From Sphagnum compactum (lineage: Eukaryota > Bryophyta > Sphagnopsida > Sphagnales), in the NCBI GenBank assembly GCA_965153455.1, contig OZ234502.1:6417495-6481494 (forward strand): a stretch of 64,000 bases of DNA, given 5' to 3'. The position numbers and the translations under genes are program-made. Below the pieces are notes generated by a model, which had not been told where the DNA came from, did no database searches, and saw only the letters and a list, made by a program, of their open reading frames with translations. Positions 38,536 to 51,580 of this stretch are shown piece by piece (positions within the stretch are counted from its first letter, which is position 1; each line of letters opens with the position of its first letter).

Positions 38536-40880
38536 GCCTTCCAAATCCAACAGTACAATACAGTTTACATGAGTGCAGGCGGGGGGCCTACTGGTCATCT
38601 GACTTTGGAGGCTTTTATGGTACGGAACTTGGTGGGCACTGGGAACTTGAAAGACATGAAAGCAAGCTGGGGGTTGAGGGTTTAAGGATACAAAAGGGGC
38701 ATGCCAAAACACTTGTGATTGCAGAAGCACAATTTTTGTCTTAGGTGCTACTTTTGACTGAGTTTCAGGGGGGTTAGTGTCACGGTATTAATTTACATGA
38801 AATGACTGCCATCACCATACTAGAGGCATTTTGTCACAACTCACAACCTCCATCCAATTCTTAAGTATCATAATAATATTGGGTTTCTGGGGTCGGCTAG
38901 TCACAGCCTCGTCTCCTCTCTGTTTCTCGTAGCTATAGTCATTTCCTTGTCCTTATGTTCAGCAGCAGCTGCAAAAATGGCCCCCACCTTGCAGTGTAAC
39001 AGAGCTCTTCCCACACGTATTTGACCAGAGGAAGTAATTTGTTACAATATTGTTTCTGCTTGGACTTGAAGTTGATCAAACTAGTAAGAGTTGAACAAAA
39101 GCAATTGGGTGCCCAGTGGGACCTGAAGAAGCTGTTCTTGTGCCAATGACCTTATAGTATGCCACTTTCCCTAGGTCCATTTTGTACAGTTCCTGGCATG
39201 TGGGTCTCTCTCTGTGTAGGATCCAGGCAAAAACCCAAGTCTGGCGGAGAAGGCTGCTGCCTTCCTTGCCCTTTACTGAGTTATTCTCCTTTTCCTCCTG
39301 CCCCAGCTGCAGCATCAGATCATGTCATGTGTGTGTAGCTGCCCAACCAACTAGTCCTTCTGTCCAAAATGCTAGTGGACATAATAACATCAGTCCACTT
39401 CCTTCAAAAACTTCCCAAGAACTTCCCTCATGATGCAACTCCAACATGTGTTCACATGGGGTGGTAGTTGACCAGTTTGCTCAGCAAATGCCAATGTGCA
39501 CATTGGAGACCAAGCCCTAGTAGCAGCATCAGCAAAGTGGTCATGCAAATGCACCAAGTGTGTTTCCATGTGGGCGGTATGTTTAATTTGAATCTGTGGA
39601 AGACTCTTGGAAGTTAATAAGGCTGCTTCTTCCACTAACTGTGACATACATGTGAAGAACTTGCAATTCAAATCACTTTAGGCACATGTACCATAACAAC
39701 AACAGTGTGTTTTCCGCCAATTCTATGATGTGCCAAAGTCCAGCAATCATCCAGAAAAAAACTAGGGGCTGCTGCTTACTTCACACAACTATTTACGCAC
39801 GTGTTTTACCGAAGCTTGAGGGACAAAATTGTTCTCTCCGGTGGAGATTATTGGAAGGTAAGCAATGAAAATCCATGCATGATATGCCATGGATGTTAAT
39901 TCATGGTTTGTGAATGAAACAATTTATATTCACAAAGTACGAGATTCATGTAGCACATGTGCAGGTCAAAATGTGAAAGTAGTTAAAAATTCAAAGAGAT
40001 TTTTTGGTCATCTACATAGAAGGCTCCCCGATACGAGAGGTTTATTATAGAATGTATTGGAGCTTGCCCACAAAGTCATGGCAATGTTAATTTCATGGTG
40101 ATATACTCTCATATATACTTGCAAAGGTAAGGCTAAAGAAGCCAAACAATTCAATGGACTTGAGTAAGAAATATGAACAAATAGAATCTACTTGAACAGT
40201 TGATTGTCCTTCAGTTGATATGGATGGAATATAAGAGGATTCTTCCAAAGTTTCCAAAGCTTTTGGCATGTTTTAGGATGGTTGATAGTCATGTACAGAC
40301 TTGTAATCTATCCACATTCTTGTGCATATTATTTTGTACCTAGAAAAACAATGAATAATAAACATTAAGCAATGAAATTTTTTAAGTATCTTAAGCACAA
40401 AAGGAAAAGGTTATGATAAGGCCATGTGAGGGTGATGTGTTAGATCATGTCCTAACATAGTGTTGCAACCTTACCTTCAAAAGTTGGTTAAATTGATTGA
40501 AATATTTTGGATTTGTGAGATCAAAATTGTAAGAATTGTGCATGAATTGTGTTAATATAATCAAGAAGATAAGCTACACCCAATATTCAAAACACCAACA
40601 ATTGATAGTGTGAGCTAAATGGTTGGTTAGATGCACACTAAACCAAAAATAGGGAAGTGATTGGTTGAAGTCAATTAGGGGAAAAAAGGTAGGGTGAAAT
40701 TCAAATTTGGTGCTAATTTGAATCGTAATCCCCATTTAAGCCCAATGTCTTTTTTTGATTTTTTTTTAAAGAATTCTCACCCTTTTTATGACCAAATAGG
40801 GGGTATCAATATAGTGTTTCCCTTACTTTGCGGATATCTCGATTATGTCATTGAAAATTATGAACAATTCTTCTAAAATT
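38536..40880. other. Gene-free stretch
   Basis: The frames of 76-104 codons at 38416-38744 and 39076-39671 overlap one another on opposite strands and show no domain. No repeats with clear ends were seen. Confidence 0.35.
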
Positions 40881-41042
40881 TAGCTTTCTTAGCCTACTTA
40901 CTTATTACTACCTCAACTACCTACTAACAACCTATCAGCCTAGCTACCTATGTACCTACCTAATGTAGCCCACCTAGCCTACATAGCATAGCCTAGCTAC
41001 CTAAATATCTCACCTAGCTACTAGCTACCTAACTACTTACCA
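40881..41042. repeat. CTAC/CTAGC-rich cryptic repeat
   Basis: About 160 bp are built almost wholly from CTAC, CCTA and TAGC words with interruptions, a degraded tetranucleotide repeat. Confidence 0.7.
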
Positions 41043-41249
41043 TTTGCAAAAACCTTTGGATTTGAATGAACAATTTTTTAATTATTTCATAAGGCACAAT
41101 GCAAATCAATGATGAAAATTCGCCTAAAAATCATTATACATTCAATGTTTTTATTTGACTAAACAAAGAAAAGATAAAATTTCACTATTATGCATTAATA
41201 TTCAAATTTCACATTTTAAAAATAGGTTTCAAATAATTTTCTACATGCA

Positions 41250-41490
41250 AGTAGCTTTTGAAGTATATTTTTTGCAATGTAACATTTGTCTGAAATATTT
41301 GTCAAGTACATTATAATAAATAAAAAATATTTTTAATTTAAAAATGACAAACTTGAATATACAATAAGCTTTGTATCTTAGCTTGGTACATATTTATTCA
41401 TTAATTTTTTAATGAAAAATATTTGTGAAGACCATATTGACTAGTCAATTTCAAAAGTATTTTCCCATGCTTTGAGATGCGTATAGTAAT
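41250..41490. repeat. Dispersed repeat family A, partial copy 3
   Basis: The words TTTGTGAAGACCATATTGAC, AGTCAATTTCAAAAGTA and ACATTATAATAAATAAAAAA match the middle of the copies at 18640 and 23640, in the same orientation. Only the central part is recognisable. Confidence 0.35.
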
Positions 41491-42639
41491 AAGGCATTAT
41501 TCTATGCAAATCGTTTTAAATTTGAATAAGGATTCTTAACAAGTCTTGGGAAAAAATTCAAGACTTTGTCTTTATGAGTGAAAAATGTTCAAAGACTCAT
41601 TAGGAACATGTACACAAATTATTTTGGCCCAATTTTATTACCACCAACACCTTAGGTGTTAAGTTCTATAAAACATTCAAGTGTGACAATAACCAAGTGC
41701 CCTATTGCAATGTACAAGGTTTTTTTAAATGATTTTTAATAGAATTGGGGGCCATTGCCATTGATAGAACATGGCCCATAAATTTTTATTATTCTTATCT
41801 TCATAAATGAAAAAAAAAAACCCTAGATGCATATATAAGATTTTTAAAAACATTATTTATTTTACATGAATTGTTTTTTTTAAATCTTAAGTTTTATGGG
41901 GAAAAAAAAAGTTTAGAAATCATAAAAGTTGTTCCTTATGTGTCAAATGGGATACCCCAATCATGCTTTGACTCGATTGTAATTTGCTAGAAATTCATTG
42001 GGATTCAAAATTGTTTAGGGAATAAGTATCTTAAAATAGCTAATATTTTCAAATTCCTCAAGTAGTTCCATTCGCGATGATCCCTAGCATGAATTAGCAT
42101 AAAATGATGAATGTCCTAAGTAAGTTGTAGCAATTTACAAAAGTGCTGCTACAAGTGATGACCTAGGGCACTCCTTGGCTAGATGTGGCTAATTTGATTA
42201 TTTTTATTTTAAAATGGTGAAAATTCCCTAAAAATAAAAAATAAAAAAGTTCTCATTTTCTGAAAAAGGTTCGCCAAGTTGTGAAATTTTGCCACCAAAA
42301 AAAAAACTTCGGTTCTCATTGAATTTGTTCAAAAATCCAAACTTTCACAACTTGCCTTTTCTTTTTCAAATCTCAAATAAAGCAAAATAAATTATGATTT
42401 AAAATATTTTACCAAGATCTTTTCAAAAAAATAAATAAATTTATAAATGTTAAACCATTTTGAAGAAAAATCTTTTGAAAATCAACCTTTTCACAATCAA
42501 ATTTAATATTTTTTCACAAAATGTTCTAAAGGTGCTTGAATTTTATGTGAAATTCAAGGCCTTCATTAAGCTTTTACAATTGCTTATTATTAAATATTCA
42601 ATATTAAAAATTAGAAATAATTAAAATTTAAAAATACAT

Positions 42640-43115
42640 TTGACAAGGTTATTAAAAAATTTAATTATTTTCAGGGCTATTATGAAGACCTTCAACAATT
42701 AAAACTTATCAAAGTTAACACGGTTACTTGAATATTACTTGAATATATTCAATATTTAAATTTTAATGATTTTAAAGTGTTAAAATTTTGCACTTTTAAA
42801 CCATTTCTTGCAATTGTTAATGAAAGACAACGAATAAAAAATCTTACTTGCAAATTGAAAGGCCAAGTAACACTTGCATCATATTTCAAACTGAAATTGC
42901 TTTCATTGATGATGTGTAGTGGATTGTGTCACATGTAGTGAGATGTGGGATGCATGTAATTGGACGTGCATCATGTGTGATGACAGGACAATACGAATGT
43001 GTCGTTGTGGTCATGTGAAATATCATCCTATTATTTTCAATGGAATGATGTTAATTTATTGAAAATTGCACCAATGAAATGTGCCCATGTTTTGTGGTAC
43101 TAGTGAGGGAACTTT
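42640..43115. repeat. Dispersed repeat family D, copy 1
   Basis: It is homologous, in the same orientation, to 51950-52395. Ordered shared landmarks are AAAGACAACGAATAAAAAAT, TTTCATTGATGATGTG, GGATGCATGTAATTGGA, GACAGGACAATACG, TTGTGGTCATGTGAAATA, CATCCTATTATTTTCA and GGAATGA. The two copies lie 9.3 kb apart on either side of the LINE remnant. They may be a diverged LTR pair or two independent copies. Confidence 0.6.
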
Positions 43116-43860
43116 GAAGAGAAAAAATTCGCTTTTGGGTTCAATTTTGGACCCCTTTTGTTCCATCCATTTGAAAACTTGTATATGAGTAGGTAGCTCT
43201 AACTTACTTGAGAAGCCAATTAGCCGCAATGTCCAAACTTAGGTAACTTAAAATTTTTGCTTTGCTTTGCTTTGCATTGCATTGCATGGCATGGCATTGC
43301 ATGCGCCACCCAAATCATGGGATGGATGCAACGTGTAACCAAAAATGCTGGGGTGTTGAATTTCTCAATGCACATCGTACATAGCTTGTGTTGTTGTTTC
43401 CCCCTTTTCTCTAGTCCCCAGCTGATTGATGATCTTCCTTCCTTCCTTCTAGGGGGATTGGAAAGTTGAAGGAAACGTTTTGGACTCATATTTTGTGTGT
43501 GTGTGTGTGTTATAAGTTAAACTTTTTTTTTGGTGCAACTTCTTTTGGAAGGCATGATGATGATGCATCAAAACTAAATTGCCCTTGAGCCTTGCCTTGC
43601 CTTGCCTGCACAAGTGCACAATTCAACTTCATAGGAAGTAAAGTGAAGTGGACCATGATTGTTGGATAATTAATTATGCACGAAGGAACCAAACCGAGTT
43701 GTCTTCAAACTCACTCAGGAACACATAGTCAGTCAATGCAATCACCGACAATGTGGGCTGTGGCACTTGTAAAGCCACAAACTCTCCAACAAAATAGATG
43801 ATAGAGTACATGAGGGGTTACACTCCTAAGTTCCTTATAATAATAGATAAATGTTATGCT
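43116..43860. other. Gene-free stretch with microsatellites
   Basis: (TTTGC)n merging into (ATTGC/ATGGC)n at 43256-43303 and (TG)n at about 43494-43511 are present. The frames on both strands derive from these repeats. Nothing else is recognised. Confidence 0.5.
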
Positions 43861-44062
43861 CACCAGCACCCACGGTTAGTACCATGGTAAAAATCCCAAA
43901 TTTCATTTATTAAATTATTTGTAAATATATTGCAAAAATAATATCCGATTGCTTAGAGTAAGTCAGGGTTTAACTCCAAGCTTGAATCTAACATTTTTTG
44001 GGCTTAATATATGGTCACTAAGAGGCCTCACTCAAAAAGGTGAAGAAGGTGCATGATTCTAT
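43861..44062. repeat. Dispersed repeat family C, copy 2
   Basis: This is the counterpart of 36105-36265, with the shared words AGCACCCACGG, TACCATGGTAAAAATCCCAAAT and GAGGCCTCACTCAAAAAGGTG in the same order. It is more AT-rich and slightly longer through insertions. Confidence 0.45.
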
Positions 44063-44141
44063 GCACCTCTAACATCATGGACTCTCCATGCTCAACACTT
44101 GTCCTGTTAAGTGTCACTCCTAAGAGGCAGCATGCACCCAA

Positions 44142-44165
44142 GGGGGGGGGGGGGGGAGGGGGGGG
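44142..44165 (+). repeat. Poly-G tract (G15-A-G8)
   Basis: Fifteen G, one A and eight more G, close to the inverted copy of the GGGAACA minisatellite at 44218-44272. Confidence 0.9.
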
Positions 44166-44217
44166 CAGGTTTTTTTTCTTTTCTTTTGGGGAGGGTGGGG
44201 TTGTTGATATTTTTTTG

Positions 44218-44272
44218 GTTCTCGATGTGTTTCAATGATGTTCCCAATGGGTACCCAACATGTTCCCAATAG
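44218..44272. repeat. GTTCCCAATG minisatellite fragment
   Basis: Words such as GATGTTCCCAATGGGTACCC and ACATGTTCCCAAT are the reverse complement of the repeat at 9473-9582, including a flanking GGTTCTCGATGTG. This is the same dispersed motif in the opposite orientation. Confidence 0.5.
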
Positions 44273-44604
44273 CTCCACACTTTTTTATCCCATTAGCCTT
44301 TGCCCTAAGTTAATCTCTTGTAACCTATATGAGCAACCCAAAGGTGGCATGGAGATTACAACGTATATTTAATTTGAGGCTTGATGTTTATTTTTTAATT
44401 TTTTTTGTGTAGGGCCAATCAAAGATGCCCATCATCATCACAAAAGGAAAAAAAAAATTGGACATTGGGGGGTCCTCACAACTAATTAATATGAGTCACA
44501 ATGTATTTATTATTACCTACCATACAAATATTGCTGCATCTCAAAAGCTGACAATGAGAGAGCTTTCCCCTATTGTTTTTTAACAGAAAGGAAAAGGGAT
44601 AACA

Positions 44605-45140
44605 CAGGCAGGCAGGCAGGCAGGCTCAAGCACTCAGGTGCTGATGGATGGATGGATGAATGGGGGAGGAGCCTTGAGGGTGTGTAGGATACAAGGTTGA
44701 GTATTGGGGTGTTTGTCCCCTCTGTGGCACATTGTCACAAGACAAGATTTTGGGTCTACTATAGAGTAGCTATGATGTTTTTAGGGTTTTTTTTGGAAAC
44801 CCTAGAGGGAGGGCAACAAGGGAGGGAGACACACACACAGGCTTTCTCCAGTGCTCTCACATGTCCTGACTCTTTTTGTCACCCTCAAAAAGGCAGACAG
44901 ACCACTTGGTAAAAGTGATCCCAAAATGTCAGTCAGTCAGGTGAGAGATATTTTGTTTGCCATATTTCCTTTCCTTTCCTTTCCTTCTTGGGGAACATAC
45001 ATACATAATGTTTGATTTTTTCTGCCTCTTTCCTTATCTCCAACTGCAAACACAGTTTTTGAAGAGAATTTGGAAACACACAAACTGTGCCAACCATGAA
45101 TGAGTGCTTGCTTGCTTGCTTGCTTGCTTTGCTTTGCTTA
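44605..45140. repeat. Cluster of tetra- and pentanucleotide microsatellites
   Basis: Within 540 bp lie (CAGG)n at 44605-44624, (GGAT)n at 44643-44660, (TTTCC)n at 44965-44986 and (GCTT)n at 45105-45140. The density is unusual, but there are no coding implications. Confidence 0.85.
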
Positions 45141-48100
45141 CTTACACACACCAGCATTATATTTCTTTTGTAGTGTTTCAAGATCACAGCTGACTCTGGC
45201 TTCAACATCAGGATTCAGTGTTCAACAGCAATCTGTCTCTACTAGCAACAACTCCACTCACTGCACACTTCTGCACCTGGAAATTAGCAGCTTTAGTTTT
45301 CATACCTCCTTATTTCCTTTTTGCATGTTCTTGGTGGTGTCGCTGGTTGGCTGAACCCTCATAACTCACACTCTTCTTATGTGTCCCATAAACCCAAGAG
45401 CTCAGCTTCACTACCATACAATTAAATTATGTCCCGTAACCAGCTCAAGCACACCAATGATTGTCAATTGTTTCAATGCTCACATGCCTCAACTATTCAC
45501 AGCAACCTCCCGCTCTTGCCAACTACCTAGTCCATAGAACTTTGGACTAAGGCAACTAATCTCAAACCAATTAGAGTCTTTGCAAAGTAATAGCCCTTTG
45601 CATAGCACAATTTTTCCTCTAGATTTTCTCATATGGGTGTTAAGGGTAAAAATTGTCTTATGTTGGTTAAACATCATGGATGTTAGTAGACAGTAGTATC
45701 ATTAATATAGTGAACTACTTTCATGAGATAGAATAATCAAAAGTTAATTTTAAAAGAAATTTTAATAAAAGTAATATTAGTTACTGAAAATAATATCCTA
45801 ATCTACTTCACTTAGAAAGACATCCTAATAACTATTTAGTTACTAGTGGTAAATATCATATTTACCATTTTCTATTTATTAAGCTATGAAACCATCTAGG
45901 TTAATTAGTTCAAGTGGATAAGTGATGGATGAATTTTCCTTGACTAAGATGTGTGAAAGGATTAGAAGAAGGGGATTTAGGAGAATAAAGATTCCACCTT
46001 TGTGTGATGAATATCCTTCTTGGGTTCCTTATATATCTCTTAAGGGGGGGAAAGGAAAAGATTATATTACATATTGTATTAAAAATGGTATTCGAGATTA
46101 GAGTTTCTAGGAGATCCTTCTCTTAGGAAGTAGCGTGTTTGTGTTTTTATCTTCTCGACCTTTGATTTGCTATGCAAATTAGATTGGTTCCTGTCCAAAT
46201 ATACAGGTGCCCTCTTCTTTGAAGGTATATTATACTTGTCATTGCATCAGAATACATACTCTTTTTATTGCTTATTTTGTCCCTTCCTAAAATAGAGGTC
46301 CTTCCATAAATAATCCTTATTAAGCTTCGAAACGTTCCTACGACTTAATTTTGCTATAATTAAGGCTGTCATTACTGTAAAAGTTCCTCCGACTTGTTGA
46401 CTAGGCCAAAAAAAAAAAAAAACTCTTTTAATAGCCACCGAAATTGAGATACAATTAGAAAAGAGTTTTGATAATTTTCATACATTTTGCCGGTCTTCTA
46501 CAAGGTTTGCAAGGAGTTACGACCAGATTTTCCTTATATATAATTGTCGAATTTTCAAACAATCTACCCAAATTACAAGCAAATATGGACAAATATCCAT
46601 AAAATATTTCGCAAACCTGGCAGATCTTCACAAAAGTGACTGATAATTTCGAAAGCCAGACATGGTGCTTTATATCATTTTATTTGCACCCCTTAATTGG
46701 GCACACGACGATCTACAATAGTACCTTATTTTGGCTTAACCTTGTAAAGAGCCTACTTATGACTAACTTATCAAGGGTCCGTCCTTAATAAGTCCTTTGA
46801 AAATAGATTTATTTCCTCCAGACCATACTAAAAAATGTTGCCAATCTTGCGCCCTTCTTTGTCATAACTTTTTGCTGAACTTCTAGATGATATGCTATGA
46901 GCTGGATTTGTGCTTTTCGGCTAGCATATATATAGCTGATTACTTTAAATGGTAGTTGACAATTGACTCCACCTTACTAAGGTTTTCACAGCATAAATAA
47001 TAATTTAATATTTGTATAGTCACACTACAACACCAAGCCACACCACAACCCAATTATCTTCGGCTTGGCATTGGAGATAAAGGTGGAAAGTATGGAAGTA
47101 TCTTGTACTTTGATTTTTGCAATGAAAAATGATTGAAAGTATATCATATTGTTTTTGTTTTGTTCTACTTGGAAGATGTTAAATAATGGGGGAAAGTAGT
47201 ACACATTACATGATTACATAATGTTTTGTTATCTTTTATGTAATAATGTTTTGTTTCTTCTACAAAAGTAATAGGATATTTTCTCTCTATATTTTATATT
47301 TAGAGTAGAAAGTACTTTCTATCACAAGATGGTAGCTGCCATTAGAAGGCAATAGCAAGGAGGTAAACATGAGATTTGGGGTTTGCAAGGAAGGTAACGT
47401 TGTTACAAATGGTAGGGAACAACCACAAAGGGTTTGTAAGTGCTACAGATGGTAAGTAGCAGCTATCAGAGGTTTGCAAACGGTTAGGGGCCTTCTTTCA
47501 AGTCTACAAATGATGATATGTGCATGATGATAGTTGTTGCATGATGGTAGTTGCTACAAGACAGTAATTGTTGCAGGATGGTAGGCAAACACTAAAGTCT
47601 TATTCTCATGTGTTTCATTTCTTTTTTTATTCCTTTCTTTATTCAACAACATTTTTTTTTAATGGTAACTAGTTTATTGAATTCCACAGTTTAACATTAG
47701 GTTTTATCCATTTCATGACCAAGAGAGGACTTGATAAAACTCTTTGCCCTTTTAGGTCCCCCAAATGACAACAAGTTACACTTGCGACCCTAAATAAATC
47801 AAATCAAACCCATCAAACTTGAAAGTAAATTAATGGACATGTTAAATAAATACCACATGTCTCATGTGGTATCTCGAGCTCAGAAAATCCATTAAAATAT
47901 TTTCTCTTACATGAGTACTAAAAATAATATGTTTTAAACATAATAATCATTATTTTAATTTTTTTGGCAAGACAATGAAAGTCTCTATAAGCTCATGTTT
48001 TAGATATCGATTGTTGTTTTAACTAACCTTCATCATTATTACTAGTTATTAGCGATTCCTAGCATAATGTTCCACAAAGGGGTGGAGCTTCTAATTGTTT

Positions 48101-48452
48101 AACTTTGCTTTAGTGATCTTATTGTTAAACATGTCACATTTTTTAGGGTTTTGTTATTCTTTGGTTTTTGAACTAATCTCTTTTTTGTTCATTTTTTTAT
48201 CCTCTTCACGTGGGCTCTAACATTTCATTAGTGCATTTTATTGTTTGTGCTTCTCAAATCTCTTCCTTTTTCCCAATAAAGGCCTTTCATTTGACTCAAA
48301 GTTGCGTCCTTTTGCAATTTGCTTGGTCTAGCTTTTCAATCCTGATCATTGGTGTGCTTCTTGGGAGTTTTTCATGTTGTTTCATTACAAATGGCATAGA
48401 TGTCACACAAGGAAGTGCAAATTGAACAACATCAACTACCCTACCACCCCCA
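45141..48452. other. Gene-free stretch
   Basis: No gene is recognised. A perfect 10-bp hairpin (ATACCACATG, 3-nt loop TCT, CATGTGGTAT) lies at 47850-47872. Around 47330-47590 short words such as GATGGTAGTTGCTACAAG recur in a degenerate way. The part at 46.3-46.95 kb is less AT-rich and has more CpG than its surroundings, without a recognisable frame. Confidence 0.4.
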
Positions 48453-49149
48453 TTGGCATTAACAACAATTCTACAGAACCACCCTCAAAACCAAAATGGT
48501 GCAATGTGGGAGGTAAAAAACTTTTTGGAAACCTTGAGTGCAATGCCAACTAGACCTAGTAAGGTCCATCCATTCAAACCCCAACCAAGTGAAAGTTTAC
48601 CAAAAGGGTGCAGTAAAAATCATAAAAATATGATTATCAAATACCACATCTCCATTTCTGAAAATACTCAAGATATGTTAGTGGTAAAGAATGGATTATC
48701 ATCCACACAAAACATAACATCATAGCCAAATTTCTTAGAAACAAACTACTTGAATTTCATATAGTAGATTGGTTGGCCTTCTTTAATAAATAGATATTTG
48801 GCCCGGAGACCTATGTCAATTTTAAAATGGATGCAAAAAAGGGTTTTCATTACCTATCCACTCCTAATGTGGGAACTATTAAACATGTCTTGTTGACACC
48901 ATTCAAGTCATAGTGGTGCACAACAATATTTCATATGTGGGTTCCAACTTTTCAACCCAAATGCCCCTAAGAAATTAAAGTTGTCAATGCATATTACCCT
49001 GCATATGTTGCCCTTGGAATATAAACCCATTGAGGTCACTATTGTTGGCTAAATTGGACTTGCGCTCAATTTTGATGATACAAAAATAAAATAGAATAAA
49101 TAAATAAAATAAATAAAAACCCCAAATTCTACATTGTAGTATATCCAAA

Positions 49150-49330
49150 AAGAAGGTGGACCATAGAAGTCCACAATCTAAACACAATGGTGGCACAAGT
49201 TAGCATTGATTATGAACAATTTCCAATACGATGCAAATTTTGTAACAGCCTTGAACATCTAGTGAAGGATTGTGTGCATTTAAAAGCTAGACATCCTCCA
49301 AGGGTAAGTTATAATTTCACAAGGAATGTT
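49150..49330 (+). pseudogene. LINE ORF1 zinc-knuckle segment
   Basis: The frame reads RWTIEVHNLNTMVAQVSIDY, then a knuckle CKFCNSLEHLVKDC. This is an exact CX2CX4HX4C spacing with Cys at 49232 and 49241, His at 49256 and Cys at 49271. CCHC knuckles at the end of an ORF1 (gag-like) protein bind element RNA in plant LINEs and retrotransposons. Upstream, words such as LHMLPLEYKPIEVTIVG (about 48998-49048) in another frame fit the DUF4283-like gag region found in such elements. Confidence 0.75.
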
Positions 49331-50628
49331 CATAACTAGGCAACTATTTTGGAATACAAGCCCGTGGACTACAGGACCCCAAGTTGACAACCAAAGATTT
49401 ATGGTTGTTACCATACGTAACCAAGATTACAAACACCCATATAGAAGAAGGCAGTGCATGAATAAAGGTTTTCCCCATAATGTAAACTCCCACATGGGAA
49501 GTCTAGCCATCAATAGCACATTAAACATGTTTCACACCCAACAAAGCTAATAGTCTAGGAAATCCTTGATATAAAAATGGTGTATGAATCCAAATAATGA
49601 AACTTTGGAACAAAGTGTTCATAACTTTGACTTTACAATAGCTCGAGAAGTTCCCATTTAACCAATTAAGCCAATCCCAATGGAAAACCAATGGCATCAA
49701 AAGTAACATGGTTGAAAGGGGTATGGAGGTCAATTATGATGCAATGAGGAATATGGAGGTCGTGTTTAATTCCTAGACCTTTTCAGGCCAACACACTCCC
49801 ACAACCTCACGTAGCACTTCCCAAGGAGTAATAGGGAAGGAATAAAATAGAGCCTAAAATTATGCCCCAACTTTCCCTTGAGGTTTGATCCCAAAGCCCC
49901 GACTTCACCAAAATCTTGCATCAATGTAACAGCATACTTTAAGAAGTCTAGTTGCCAAGGCTCTAAATTTTTAGCCCTTTAAGAAAAAAATCCACATGAG
50001 GAAGAAGAGAAATTTGAAGGTTTTGCTAATGCTCAGCAACAACATTAACCACCAACATCACTAGTGAAAATCACTGATAATGTAACTTTCAATTTTGCAA
50101 ACCCAATATCTAACAAAAGGCAAGCCTTGAAAATTTTGAATGGCAGGAAGCTTCAAAAGCTCGGTGTGGATAAGGATGAGGGAGATGAACTAGTTACAAA
50201 AAATAGCTCGATGCACACATCGACCTTTGTTGAAAAAGAAAATAGCCTACGCAAGGCAAAAACAACAGCAAGAGGTCAAAAGGATGATACCCCCCAAGTG
50301 TGAAACCTAACATCCAACAATCCTTCTATGACCTTTGGGGTTTTAAAAGGAGCACAACAAAATGAGGAGGACATGAAAGGACCACAAGATCATTTCTTCA
50401 CCATTCTAAAGTTATCCCATGAAATTACAGATTCTTCATAAACTCAAAATTTATATTCATTTGAAGGATAACACCATGTGTGGACATGGTGTTTCTTTAA
50501 GAACACAAACTTAGAAGAGTGAAGGTTTCTTACCTTGGAAATTGTGTTTAGAAGGATGTTCATTACTAAACTACTAAAGCAACCCTTGGTTACAAAAACC
50601 AATTCAAGCAAAGTGTGGAGGGACATGC

Positions 50629-51230
50629 ATGATGCTAAACAACAAGTGGGCCAATTTTGTGGTACACTATGAAATTGCATTCAAGAACATAAGTCAATGG
50701 CTAAAAATGGAAGGCCTTCTAGGTGGACCAATAAGCACCTTAAATATACACACCCCCAATGAATTAGCTGAGGGAAGCAAGTTGTGGGAATACCTAAAAA
50801 TGAAACTACCAAAAGATTGCAATTGGATAATATGTGGTGACTTCAATATGGTGGAAGGAACAGTTCTAACAAGTCAATTGAATGTTGAAGAATTTTTTCA
50901 AGAATTGAAATAATGGCATAGGAGGCCTTGAAAATTGCTTTGAACATAGAAGAACCTACTTGTTCCAATGGTAGTTTTAAGTACTCTTGGCATAATCAAA
51001 AGAGAGGACCTGATCAATGTTTAGCTCGTTTGGACAAAGTTTACTTAATTGTAGTTCAAGACTTGGATAATGTTATTAAAGTCAACAAATACATCATTTA
51101 AGGACATGATTGAGGTTTGATCATCACCCCATTTCTATGGAGTTAGAATTAAATAGTTCTTTTATTAAAGAAAACACATTGGAAAATGAACACAAAGTGT
51201 TTTGACAAAGTTGAAGAATATGTTGAAGTT
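50629..51230 (+). pseudogene. LINE endonuclease (EEP-type) domain remnant
   Basis: Three hallmark blocks of the LINE endonuclease appear in order but in three different frames. WIICGDFNMVE has GDFN at 50836-50847, RGPDQCLARLDKVYL follows at about 51003-51047, and FDHHPI is at 51116-51133. The Asp/Asn of GDFN and the DHHP box are catalytic-site motifs of the exonuclease-endonuclease-phosphatase fold, which nicks target DNA for target-primed reverse transcription. At least two frameshifts separate the blocks. Confidence 0.85.
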
Positions 51231-51580
51231 ATTTGGCAAGGAAAAAGAAAAGAAAATTCTTTTTTCGGGAAGATGTGCAAAGTGACAAGTTCTACAAAAC
51301 TTTCTATATATTAAGAAGGTTGTTAAATTCAAGAAGGAAAAAACAACAACCAAACATGCATGTACTCAAGAGAGGCTACAAAATAACACATAAGACACAT
51401 CCTTGTAGCAAATGATCGAAAAGCTTAGGGACAATGTGAGGGTCTTGGAAGATGTCAAGGTTGAAGGCATTCATATTTGGTTTCAAACAAGGTGGAAGAA
51501 CTAGTGTTCAAAGCAATTTTTTAAAGCAATGGGTGAAATGAAAAGAAGTTCAGTCACTTTAACCTTGAATAAATTTATTG

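Larger units (their letters stand above)
48453..51580 (+). pseudogene. Decayed L1-type LINE (ORF1 and endonuclease; RT missing)
   Basis: Read on the plus strand, remnants appear in the order of a plant L1 element. ORF1-like pieces at 48453-49200 are followed by a CCHC zinc knuckle at 49232-49273, an ORF1 tail near 50064-50303, an apurinic endonuclease-type domain at 50629-51230 and the basic linker that normally precedes the reverse transcriptase (FFKAMGE near 51518-51538). The frame shifts several times and stops are frequent, so it is dead. The homology ends at about 51580 where AT-rich sequence begins, and no reverse transcriptase motif was found. LINEs are usually truncated at the 5' end, so loss of the 3' half suggests a later deletion or an insertion. 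It lies between the two family D repeats. Confidence 0.8.

Noticed and set aside
45681-46100. Possible copia-type LTR with primer-binding site
   Set aside because: A TGTTAG start, a TATA-like word and TGGTATTCGAG (resembling the initiator-Met primer site TGGTATCAGAG) are suggestive. However, the expected CA end, a target duplication, a second LTR and any gag/pol frame are missing.
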